From the NCBI GenBank assembly GCA_016806145.1, contig CP063166.1:4278001-4342000 (forward strand): DNA of 64,000 nucleotides, in the 5' to 3' direction. This document shows, piece by piece, positions 57,269 to 64,000 of the stretch (positions are counted from its first letter, which is position 1; each line of letters opens with the position of its first letter). Position numbers and translations under genes: made by a program. The stretch comes from Variovorax paradoxus. GTDB taxonomy: Bacteria; Pseudomonadota; Gammaproteobacteria; Burkholderiales; Burkholderiaceae_C. The notes beneath the pieces are model-generated. The model was not told the origin of the DNA, did not search any database, and worked only from the letters and a program-made list of their open reading frames with translations.

Positions 57269-58831
57269 TCAGGCGATCGCGCGCTGGCGATCCTTCCAGA
57301 ACGGCTCGCGCAGCTTGGTCTTGAGCACCTTGCCGGCGCCCGAGAGCGGCAGCGCCTCGACCACCGCCACACTGCGCGGGCACTTGTAGCCCGCGATCAG
57401 GGTCTTGCAGTGCGCGATCAGCTCGTCGGCCGTGACCGGCTGTCCCGGCTTGGCGACCAGCACCGCGTGCACGGCCTCGCCCCATTCCTCGCTCGGGATG
57501 CCGATGACCGCGCAGGCCGCGACCGCCGGATGCTGGGCGATGGCATTCTCCACCTCGGCCGAGTAGATGTTCTCGCCGCCGCTGATGATCATGTCCTTCA
57601 TGCGGTCGACCACGAAGATGAAGCCGTCGTCGTCCATGTAGGCGCCGTCGCCGGTGTGCATCCAGCCCTCGCGCACCGCGGCGGCCGTCTGCTCGGGCTT
57701 GTTCCAGTAGCCGAGCATCACGTTCGGCCCGCGCACCGCCACCTCGCCCACCGTGCCGCGCGGCACCTCGGCGCCCTCGGCATCGACGATGCGCACCTCC
57801 ATGCAGAAGCTCGCGCGGCCGGCCGAGCGCAGCTTGCCGGCCTTGCGGCCCTCGACCGTGTGGTACCAGGCGGGGTTGATGGTGGCGATCGGCGACAGCT
57901 CGGTCATGCCATAGGCCTGCACGAAGTCCACGCCCGGCAGCGCCGCCATCGCGCGGTTGAGCACGGCCTCGGAGATCGGCGATGCGCCGTAGGCGATGCC
58001 GCGCAGGCTGCCGAGCTCGCGCGGCCTGTCGCGCATGGCGGGATGGTCGACCAGCATCTGGATCATGGTCGGCACCAGCAGCGTGTGGCTCACGCGCTCG
58101 CGCTCGATCGCGTCGAGCACCGCCTCGGGGCTGAACATCGGGATCACCACGTGCGTGTTGCCCTGGAACCAGTGCGGCCCCGAGATGCCCATGTCGGCCA
58201 GGTGGAACATCGGCGCCGCGTGCAGGTAGCAGCCCTCGGCCGGCGCCATGCCCTCGGCCTGCGCGGTCAGCGCCGAAGCGCAGAGGTTGGCGTGGCTCAG
58301 CATCACGCCCTTCGGAAAACCCGTGGTGCCGCCGGTGTAGAAGATGCCGGCGAGGTCGTCGCCATGGCGGTAGGCGTCGGGCACGGGCGCCGCGCTGTCG
58401 AGCAGCGCCTCGTAGCCGAGCATGCCCGCGGGGACCGCGCCGTCGCCGCAGTAGATCAGCTCGCGCAGGGTGGTGGACTGGCCGCGCAGCTGCTCGGCGG
58501 CGGCACGGAAGGCTTCGTCGACCAGCAGGATCTGCGAGCCGGAGTCCTCGAGCGAATAGAGGATCTCGGCCGGCGACCAGCGGATGTTGCAGGGATTGAG
58601 CACGCCGCCGCCCCAGGGCACGGCCATCTGGTATTCGAGGTAGCGGTCGGAGTTGAGCGACAGCATCGCGACCCGGTCGCCGTTCTTCATGCCGAGCTTC
58701 TGCAGCGCGCCGGCCAGCCGCGCGATGCGCTCGCCGAAGGTGCGGAAGCTGGTGCTGCGGCTGCCGAAGCGCACCGCGGTCTTGTCCGGTTTCTGCTGCA
58801 TCGCGCGGTGCAGCGCCTGGGTCAGGTACAT
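57269..58831 (-). CDS. Fatty-acyl-CoA synthetase (AMP-forming)
   Basis: 520 aa from ATG 58831, AGGAG upstream. ANL superfamily motifs: GIFYTGGTTGFPKGVMLSH (P-loop), YGMTELSP, GWMHTGDGAYMDDDGFIFVVDRMKDMIISGGENIYSAEVE, and the catalytic Lys near the end in LSGAGKVLKTKLRE. Activates a free carboxylic acid to its CoA thioester, the entry step of the operon. No membrane segment. First gene, divergent from an AraC-type regulator. Confidence 0.95.
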   Translation of the reverse strand: MYLTQALHRAMQQKPDKTAVRFGSRSTSFRTFGERIARLAGALQKLGMKNGDRVAMLSLNSDRYLEYQMAVPWGGGVLNPCNIRWSPAEILYSLEDSGSQILLVDEAFRAAAEQLRGQSTTLRELIYCGDGAVPAGMLGYEALLDSAAPVPDAYRHGDDLAGIFYTGGTTGFPKGVMLSHANLCASALTAQAEGMAPAEGCYLHAAPMFHLADMGISGPHWFQGNTHVVIPMFSPEAVLDAIERERVSHTLLVPTMIQMLVDHPAMRDRPRELGSLRGIAYGASPISEAVLNRAMAALPGVDFVQAYGMTELSPIATINPAWYHTVEGRKAGKLRSAGRASFCMEVRIVDAEGAEVPRGTVGEVAVRGPNVMLGYWNKPEQTAAAVREGWMHTGDGAYMDDDGFIFVVDRMKDMIISGGENIYSAEVENAIAQHPAVAACAVIGIPSEEWGEAVHAVLVAKPGQPVTADELIAHCKTLIAGYKCPRSVAVVEALPLSGAGKVLKTKLREPFWKDRQRAIA

Positions 58832-58863
58832 GGTGGCTCGTCTCCTAATCGTTGGTCTTGTCG

Positions 58864-58894
58864 TCACGCCTTTGCAGGTCTTTTTCTGGCGTGA
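58864..58894. promoter_or_regulatory. 7-bp inverted repeat between CoA ligase and AraC genes
   Basis: TCACGCC (58864-58870) and GGCGTGA (58888-58894), 17-bp spacer, within the 178-bp divergent gap. A possible operator for the AraC regulator, although shorter arms and a long spacer make it weaker than the others in this window. Confidence 0.4.
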
Positions 58895-59009
58895 GCGCAT
58901 GGTAGAAATCCGGGCCCGGGCCGGCGATTGCGCTTCGCGTCGTTCGCATTGCAGAAAACGTCAATCGACGGCCCGCCGTGTCCCGTGTACGGTCGAATCG
59001 CCCTCCTCC

Positions 59010-60062
59010 ATGCTGCAACCGCCCGTTACCATCCCGATCGCCTTCGTCGAAGGCATGCTCTCCGGCATCCGCGCCCGCGGCGCCGCCGCGCCCATCGACA
59101 TCGATCGGGCGCTGGAAGACGCGGGCGTGCCGCCGCCGCTGCTGGCCGAGCCGGGCGCGCGCGTCACGGCCGAGCAGTACGTGGCGCTGTTCGCGCTGCT
59201 GATGGACCGGCTCGACGACGAGTCGCTGTGCTTCCTCACGCGCCGGATGCGCCGCGGCAGCCTGGCGCTGATCGCGCGCTCCACGCTCGGCGCCCCCGAT
59301 TTCGGCCATGCGCTGCGCCGCGTGGCCCACACCTTCAGCCTGCTGCAGGACGACCTGCGGCTGGTGCTGCTGCGCGAGGGCGAACTCGCGGGCTTCGGCA
59401 TCGCGATCGAGAACTCGGCGATCGGCCACCAGAACTTCCTGCACGAGCTGATGCTGCGCGTGTACTGGCGCCTGCTGGCCTGGCTGCATGGCGGACGGCT
59501 GGCGGCGCGGCGCTTCGACTTCGGCTTCGCGCTGCCGCCCTACGCGGCCGGCTATGCCAAGGTGTTCCCGGGCACCTTGCGCTTCGGCCAGCCCTGCTCG
59601 GCCGTGTGGTTCGACGCCGAGGCACTGCGCACGCCAATGCACCGCGACGCGCATGCGATCCGCGACTTCCTCGCGGCCTCGCCCGGCAACGTGATCCTGC
59701 CGCGGCTGGCCGAGCAGCCCCTCAGCGCCCGGGTGCGCGAGATCCTGCAGCAGAAGCGCCCGGCCTGGGCCGACCTCGCGACCGTGGCCGCCTGCCTGCA
59801 CATGTCGGTCAGCACCCTGCAGCGCCACCTGGCGACCGAGAGCACTTCGTTCCAGGCGCTCAAGGACCAGCTGCGGCGCGACGTGGCGATCGTGCGGCTG
59901 GCCACCAGCGCGGTGCCGCTGGCGGCGCTGGCCGCCGAACTGGGTTTTGCCGACAGCGCCGCCTTCCAGCGCGCCTTCAAGACCTGGACCGGCGGCGCGC
60001 CGGGCTCGTACCGGCGCCGCGTGGCCGCGGCGGGCGGCGGCGATTCCCTGCCGGCGCCCTGA
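59010..60062 (+). CDS. AraC-family regulator with OruR/ArgR-type N-terminal domain
   Basis: 350 aa from ATG 59010. The N-terminal 200 residues (ALEDAGVPPPLLAEPGARVTAEQYVALFALLMDRLDDESLCFLTRRMRRGSL) match the Arabinose_bd ligand domain. The HTH region is at about 245-340 (LATVAACLHMSVSTLQRHL, LAALAAELGFADSAAFQRAFKTWTGGAPGSYRRR). Such proteins usually activate adjacent catabolic operons in the presence of a fatty or aromatic acid; it faces the acyl-CoA degradation operon across 178 bp. Confidence 0.9.
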   Translation: MLQPPVTIPIAFVEGMLSGIRARGAAAPIDIDRALEDAGVPPPLLAEPGARVTAEQYVALFALLMDRLDDESLCFLTRRMRRGSLALIARSTLGAPDFGHALRRVAHTFSLLQDDLRLVLLREGELAGFGIAIENSAIGHQNFLHELMLRVYWRLLAWLHGGRLAARRFDFGFALPPYAAGYAKVFPGTLRFGQPCSAVWFDAEALRTPMHRDAHAIRDFLAASPGNVILPRLAEQPLSARVREILQQKRPAWADLATVAACLHMSVSTLQRHLATESTSFQALKDQLRRDVAIVRLATSAVPLAALAAELGFADSAAFQRAFKTWTGGAPGSYRRRVAAAGGGDSLPAP

Positions 60063-60112
60063 GTTTTCAGAAGGTTCCGGAACCACCGCAAGGCCCGGGC
60101 GACAATCGCCCC

Positions 60113-60697
60113 ATGCCTCCCACCTCCGACCTGCCCCCGCTCAACCGCCAGTTCGTCGCCCATTTCGGCGAGATGGGCAGCAAGTGGGGCATCAACCGCA
60201 CCGTCGGCCAGATCTACGCGCTGATCTTCCTCTCGGAACGTCCGCTCAATGCCGACGAGATCGCCGAGCTGCTCGAGTTCTCGCGCTCCAACGTGAGCAT
60301 GGGCCTCAAGGAGCTGCAGGCCTGGCGCCTGGTGCGCCTGCGCCACCAGCCCGGCGATCGGCGCGAATACTTCGAGGCGCCGTCGGACGTGTGGGAGATC
60401 TTCCGCGTGCTGGCCGAGGAGCGCCGCCGCCGCGAGATCGAACCCACGCTCTCGATGCTGCGCAACGCCCTGCTCGAGTCGCCCCACAGCGAGGCCGAGC
60501 GCCATGCGCAGGAGCGCATGCGCGAGATGCACGACCTGATCGACCGGCTGATGAAGTGGTTCGACGACGTGCAGCGGCTGTCGCCCGAGACCGCGATGCA
60601 GCTCATGGGCATGGGCTCGACCGTGACCAAGGTGCTGACGCTCAAGGACCGGATCACGGGGGGTGCATCGAGGAAGAAGAAGCCTGCGACAGATTGA
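60113..60697 (+). CDS. GbsR/MarR-type winged-helix regulator
   Basis: 194 aa from ATG 60113. GEMGSKWGINRTVGQIYALIFLSERPLNADEIAELLEFSRSNVSMGLKELQAWRLVRLRHQPGDRREYFEA is a typical GbsR-like DNA-binding domain, followed by a long helical C-terminus (about 105-180) probably for dimerisation, and a Lys-rich tail. Between the AraC gene and the cyd operon, in the opposite orientation to cyd; may control either. It is separated from cydX by the inverted-repeat element copy 2. Confidence 0.88.
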   Translation: MPPTSDLPPLNRQFVAHFGEMGSKWGINRTVGQIYALIFLSERPLNADEIAELLEFSRSNVSMGLKELQAWRLVRLRHQPGDRREYFEAPSDVWEIFRVLAEERRRREIEPTLSMLRNALLESPHSEAERHAQERMREMHDLIDRLMKWFDDVQRLSPETAMQLMGMGSTVTKVLTLKDRITGGASRKKKPATD

Positions 60698-60840
60698 GGC
60701 TGTCGAATACGGGGACAAGGACGCGAAGGACGCAAAGATTCCGCGAAGGTCGCGAAAGAAGACATTTGAAATTTCTTCCTTGACCCTTTTGCGTTCTTCG
60801 CGAAACCTTCGCGCCCTCTGCGTCCGGCTGTCCGCTTTCA
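60698..60840. repeat. Intergenic inverted-repeat element, copy 2
   Basis: Shares the right half of copy 1, including CGCGAAACCTTCGCG (60800-60814 region) and TCTGCGTCCGGCTGTCCG. The left part (CCGCGAAGGTCGCGAAAG, 60741-60758) pairs imperfectly with the right part. It lies between convergent gene ends (GbsR and cydX), overlapping only the last codon of cydX. Convergent placement suits a bidirectional terminator. Confidence 0.7.
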
Positions 60841-60987
60841 GAGCCTTTCCTGCCCCTCCGGCGTTTCAGGCATCTCGAATTTCTCCTTGCGGATGGCGTC
60901 GTCGGCCATCAGCTCGAACCACATCGCGTTGAGCACCGCGAAGGCGGCCGCCAGCGGCAGGCCGAGGAACCAGGCGAAGTACCACAT
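60838..60987 (-). CDS. cydX: Cytochrome bd small subunit CydX/YbgT-like
   Basis: 49 aa: MWYFAWFLGLPLAAAFAVLNAMWFE is the family signature of the single-span CydX subunit (E. coli MWYFAWILG...). A charged tail follows (DDAIRKEKFEMPETPEGQERL). It stabilises the haem sites of cytochrome bd. Start ATG 60987 preceded by AAGGAAGG, 21 nt after the cydB stop. Confidence 0.93.
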   Translation of the reverse strand: MWYFAWFLGLPLAAAFAVLNAMWFELMADDAIRKEKFEMPETPEGQERL

Positions 60988-61008
60988 CGTTCTTTTCCTT
61001 CCTTGCAA

Positions 61009-62163
61009 TCAGTACGCGTGACCGCGTTCCTCGCGGATCGCCTTCTCGTCGACCTTGCCCCACAGCACGTGGTAGACCCAGGTCGTGTACGCCACGATCA
61101 GCGGGATGAAGATGGCCGTGACCACCAGCATGATGAACAGCGTGAGGTGGCTCGAGGACGAGTCCCACACGGTGAGGCTGGCGCGCGGATCGATGGAGGA
61201 CGGCAGGATGAACGGGAACATCGAGGCGCCCACGCTCAGGATGATGCCGGCGATGCCGAGCGCGCCGGCCAGCAGCGCGAGCAGTTCGCGCCGCAGCGCG
61301 AGCCCGACCAGTGCCAGCAGCGCGCCCGCGAAGCCGGCCACCGGCGCGGCCAGGGTCCACGGGTGGGCCGCGTAGTTCGCGAACCAGGCACCGGCCTGCA
61401 GCTCGACCGACTTGAGCAACGGGTTCGAGGGCCCCACGGTATCGACCACGCTGGTGATGCGGTAGCCGCCGACGGCCGAGGCCATCCAGAAGCCCGCCGC
61501 CGCGTAGAGCACGATGGTGGCGGCGGCCGAGACCATGCCGTAGCGACGCGAGCGCTCGGCCACGGGCCCGGCGGTCTTCAGCTGCAGCCAGGCCGCGCCG
61601 TGCATCGCCATCATCGCCACCGACACCAGTCCGCACAGCAGCGCGAAGGGGTTCAGCAGGCCGAGGAAGCTGCCGTCGTAGTGGATGTGCATGTCGGTCG
61701 CGAAGCGGAACGGCACGCCCTGCAGCACGTTGCCCACCGCCACGCCGAAGATCAGCGCGGGCACCAGCCCGCTGAAGAACAGCACGCCGTCCCAGCGCGC
61801 GCGCCATTGCGGCGACTCGCGCTTGCTGCGGAACTTGAAGGCCACCGGTCGCAGGATCAGCGCCGAGAGCACGACGAACATCGCGAGGTAGAAGCCCGAG
61901 AACGAGACCGCGTAGAGCTGCGGCCAGGCCGCGAACACGGCACCGCCGCCGAGGATCAGCCAGACCTGGTTGCCTTCCCAGACCGGGCCCACGCTGTTGA
62001 TGACGAGCCGGCGCTCGACGTCGTTGCGCGCCGCGAACGGCAGCAGCATGCCGCTGCCGAGGTCGAAGCCGTCGGTGACGGCGAAGCCGACCAGCAGCAC
62101 GCCGATCAGCGCCCACCAGATGAAGCGCAGGGTGTCGTAGTCGAGGAGTGTGTGGAGGATCAT
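61009..62163 (-). CDS. cydB: Cytochrome bd oxidase subunit II
   Basis: 384 aa, about nine membrane spans. WWALIGVLLVGFAVTDGFDLGSGMLLPFAARND, VGPVWEGNQVWLILGGGAVFAAWPQLYAVSFSGFYLAM and RPVAFKFRSKRESPQWR are hallmarks of CydB. Scaffold subunit of the bd-type quinol oxidase, which reduces O2 at low tension. ATG overlaps the cydA stop (ATGA). Confidence 0.97.
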   Translation of the reverse strand: MILHTLLDYDTLRFIWWALIGVLLVGFAVTDGFDLGSGMLLPFAARNDVERRLVINSVGPVWEGNQVWLILGGGAVFAAWPQLYAVSFSGFYLAMFVVLSALILRPVAFKFRSKRESPQWRARWDGVLFFSGLVPALIFGVAVGNVLQGVPFRFATDMHIHYDGSFLGLLNPFALLCGLVSVAMMAMHGAAWLQLKTAGPVAERSRRYGMVSAAATIVLYAAAGFWMASAVGGYRITSVVDTVGPSNPLLKSVELQAGAWFANYAAHPWTLAAPVAGFAGALLALVGLALRRELLALLAGALGIAGIILSVGASMFPFILPSSIDPRASLTVWDSSSSHLTLFIMLVVTAIFIPLIVAYTTWVYHVLWGKVDEKAIREERGHAY

Positions 62164-63761
62164 GCGGCGCTCCCGGTGGTCGAAACGGCGTGGGCGGGCG
62201 GGACGTGCGAACGCGCATCGCCCTCGTCGGGCGAGTGCTCGGCGACCGGCCCCTTGCGGATCGCCTTGACCATCAGCTTGAGCTCGATGACCAGCAGCAC
62301 GGTGTAGATGGCGACGAAGCCCGCGAGCGTGAACAGCACCGACTTGATGCCGATGTTCGAGACCGCCACCGCGGTCGGCAGCACGCCCTCGATCACCCAG
62401 GGCTGGCGGCCGAACTCGGCCACCAGCCAGCCGGCCTCGGCGGCGATCCATGGCAGCGGAATCGCGAGCACCGCGGCCTTGAGCAGCCAGCGATGGCGGT
62501 CCAGCGTGCGGCGCGCCGACAGCACGAAGAAGGTGCCGGTCAGAAGGATCAGCAGCATGCCGATGCCCACCATGATGCGGAACAGCCAGAACAGCGGCGC
62601 CACCTGCGGCACCGTGTCCCAGGCCGCCTTGGCGATCTGCTCGTCGGTGGCCTGGCGCGGGTCGTCCACGTAGCGCTTGAGCAGCAGCGCATAGCCCATG
62701 TCGACGCCGTTGTTCTCGAAGGCGTCGCGCACGCCCTGCGTGACCGGCTTGCCGCCGGCCTCGCGGATCTTCTGCAGCGCGTCGTAGGCCTTGATGCCCT
62801 CGCGGATGCGCGCCTCGGCGCGCTTCACGAGTTCGTCGATGCCCGGGATCACGGTGCTGAGCGAGCGCGTGCCGATCAACCCCATCACGCCCGGGATGTG
62901 GATCGCGTAGTGGGTCTCGCGCGCGGCCTGGTCGGGAAAGCCGAAGGCGGTGAAGGCCGCGGGCGCGGGCTGGGTCTCCCACATGGCCTCGATGGCCGCG
63001 AGCTTCATCTTCTGGTGCTCGGTCGAGAGGTAGCCGCTCTCGTCGCCCAGCACCACCACCGACAGCGAGGCCGCGAGGCCGAAGGAGGCGGCCACCGTCA
63101 TCGAGCGCTTGGCGAGCTCGATGTGGCGGCCCTTGAGCAGGTACCAGGCCGAGATGCCCAGCACGAACACCGCCGCGCAGACATAGCCGGCCGACACTGT
63201 GTGCACGAACTTGGCCTGCGCCACGGGGTTGGTCAGCACGGCGGCGAAATCGGTGACCTCCATGCGCATGGTCTGCGGATTGAAGGCCGCGCCCACCGGG
63301 TTCTGCATCCAGCCGTTAGCGATCAGGATCCACAGCGCCGAGAAGTTGGAGCCGATGGCCACGGCCCAGGTGGTGGCGAGGTGGCCGACCTTGGAGAGCC
63401 GGTCCCAGCCGAAGAAGAACAGGCCGACGAAGGTCGCCTCCATGAAGAAAGCCATCAGGCCCTCGATGGCCAGCGGCGCGCCGAAGATGTCGCCGACGTA
63501 GTGGCTGTAGTAGCTCCAGTTCATGCCGAACTGGAACTCCATCACCACGCCGGTGGCGACGCCCATCGCGAAATTGATGCCGAACAGCACGCCCCAGAAT
63601 TTCGTCATGTCGCGCCAGATCACGCGGCCCGTCATGACGTAGACGGTCTCCATGATCGCGATGACGACCGAGAGGCCCAGCGTCAACGGGACGAAGAGGA
63701 AGTGGTAGAGCGCCGTGACGGCGAATTGAAGTCGCGACAAGGCGACGATGTCGAGATCCAT
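62160..63761 (-). CDS. cydA: Cytochrome bd oxidase subunit I
   Basis: 533 aa, binds haems b558, b595 and d. Start MDLDIVALSRLQFAVTALYHFLFVPLTLGLS has the conserved N-terminal His; MEFQFGMNWSYYSHYVGDIFGAPLAIEGLMAFFMEATFVGLFFFGW and LIANGWMQNPVG are core segments. The Q-loop (about 250-380) is long, as in the E. coli-type L subfamily. The Ala/His-rich C-terminal tail (VAEHSPDEGDARSHVPPAHAVS) is an extension. ATG 63761 has AAGGAAG upstream. Confidence 0.97.
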   Translation of the reverse strand: MDLDIVALSRLQFAVTALYHFLFVPLTLGLSVVIAIMETVYVMTGRVIWRDMTKFWGVLFGINFAMGVATGVVMEFQFGMNWSYYSHYVGDIFGAPLAIEGLMAFFMEATFVGLFFFGWDRLSKVGHLATTWAVAIGSNFSALWILIANGWMQNPVGAAFNPQTMRMEVTDFAAVLTNPVAQAKFVHTVSAGYVCAAVFVLGISAWYLLKGRHIELAKRSMTVAASFGLAASLSVVVLGDESGYLSTEHQKMKLAAIEAMWETQPAPAAFTAFGFPDQAARETHYAIHIPGVMGLIGTRSLSTVIPGIDELVKRAEARIREGIKAYDALQKIREAGGKPVTQGVRDAFENNGVDMGYALLLKRYVDDPRQATDEQIAKAAWDTVPQVAPLFWLFRIMVGIGMLLILLTGTFFVLSARRTLDRHRWLLKAAVLAIPLPWIAAEAGWLVAEFGRQPWVIEGVLPTAVAVSNIGIKSVLFTLAGFVAIYTVLLVIELKLMVKAIRKGPVAEHSPDEGDARSHVPPAHAVSTTGSAA

Positions 63762-63825
63762 GATGGCTTCCTTTGTGTTCCCTGTGTTCTTCGTGGTGGG
63801 GTGGTTGGCGTTGCTTCGGTGTCGT

Positions 63826-64000
63826 TCAATCGGCGCGCAGTTGCCGCAGCGCGTGCTCGAAGGCCTCGCTGCCGCGCCGCAGGTCGGCGGCTATGCGGCC
63901 GTCCTCGATGCGCAGCAGCCGGTCGGCGAGCGCGGCCTCGCGGCGCAGATGGGTGGCGATCACGAGCGTGCGGCCCTCGGCGTGGCGCGCGAGGCGCTGC
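63826..64000 (-). CDS. cydC: CydC-like ABC exporter, 3' end only
   Basis: Last 57 residues, ending RAD. The H-loop segment TLVIATHLRREAALADRLLRIEDGRI identifies an ABC ATPase. The position directly upstream of cydA (64 nt) is that of CydDC, the glutathione/cysteine exporter needed for cytochrome bd assembly, so CydC is the best guess. Most of the gene lies beyond the right edge. Confidence 0.7.
   Translation of the reverse strand, partial: QRLARHAEGRTLVIATHLRREAALADRLLRIEDGRIAADLRRGSEAFEHALRQLRAD

Overview
The window is high-GC DNA from what looks like a Comamonadaceae/Burkholderiales betaproteobacterium, most like Variovorax or a close relative. The reasons are three Bug/TctC-type periplasmic binding proteins, a TctD/TctE-like two-component pair, dense ATGA-coupled catabolic operons, Cys/Gly-poor adhesin architecture with an ESPR signal peptide, and an aspartate-alanine exchange locus. 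This is inference from gene content; no 16S or other marker is present. I saw no tRNA, rRNA, CRISPR array, IS element or integrase.

Layout. (1) 1-13659, minus strand: one uninterrupted reading frame of 4553 codons that runs off the left edge. It is a giant monomeric autotransporter adhesin made of PATR beta-strand repeats, with long internal modules arranged A-B-B-A-C-C. (2) 13918-18288: a Bug protein, an inverted-repeat element, then a tctD-tctE-tctC set without tctA/tctB. (3) 18313-20624: a 35-aa membrane protein, a YiiD-type thioesterase, an IclR regulator and a CitE-like lyase. (4) 20773-28684: a tightly coupled operon of MmgE/PrpD, MaoC, acyl-CoA dehydrogenase, MaoC, CaiB-type CoA transferase, CitE lyase and Bug protein, followed by an AraC regulator. 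Its content recalls itaconate/C5-dicarboxylate degradation loci. (5) 28831-35317: amidohydrolase, COG0523 GTPase and a polyamine-type ABC importer in one operon.

(6) 35220-40157, minus strand: a DTW-domain tRNA-modifying enzyme, then an frc-like sugar ABC importer with a ROK repressor and a strong palindrome upstream. (7) 40293-46107: two tandem AspT antiporters, aspartate 4-decarboxylase, and a site-2-protease-like protein that has lost its catalytic residues. (8) 46115-51113, minus strand: MFS transporter, chorismate synthase, a 61-aa protein, a DHA2 drug exporter, and an SRPBCC/ArsR pair. (9) 51233-53490: cupin, DUF2167 membrane protein and an intact site-2 protease. (10) 53504-60697: a six-gene fatty-acyl-CoA degradation operon (minus strand) facing an AraC regulator, then a GbsR/MarR-type regulator. 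(11) 60838-64000, minus strand: cytochrome bd oxidase cydA-cydB-cydX with the 3' end of a cydC-like ABC exporter at the right edge.

Common themes are uptake and CoA-dependent breakdown of organic acids, several operons each with its own regulator and palindromic operator candidate, and a very large surface adhesin. No stretch longer than about 300 bases lacks a gene. All domain and function calls come from reading motifs; no database search was run.
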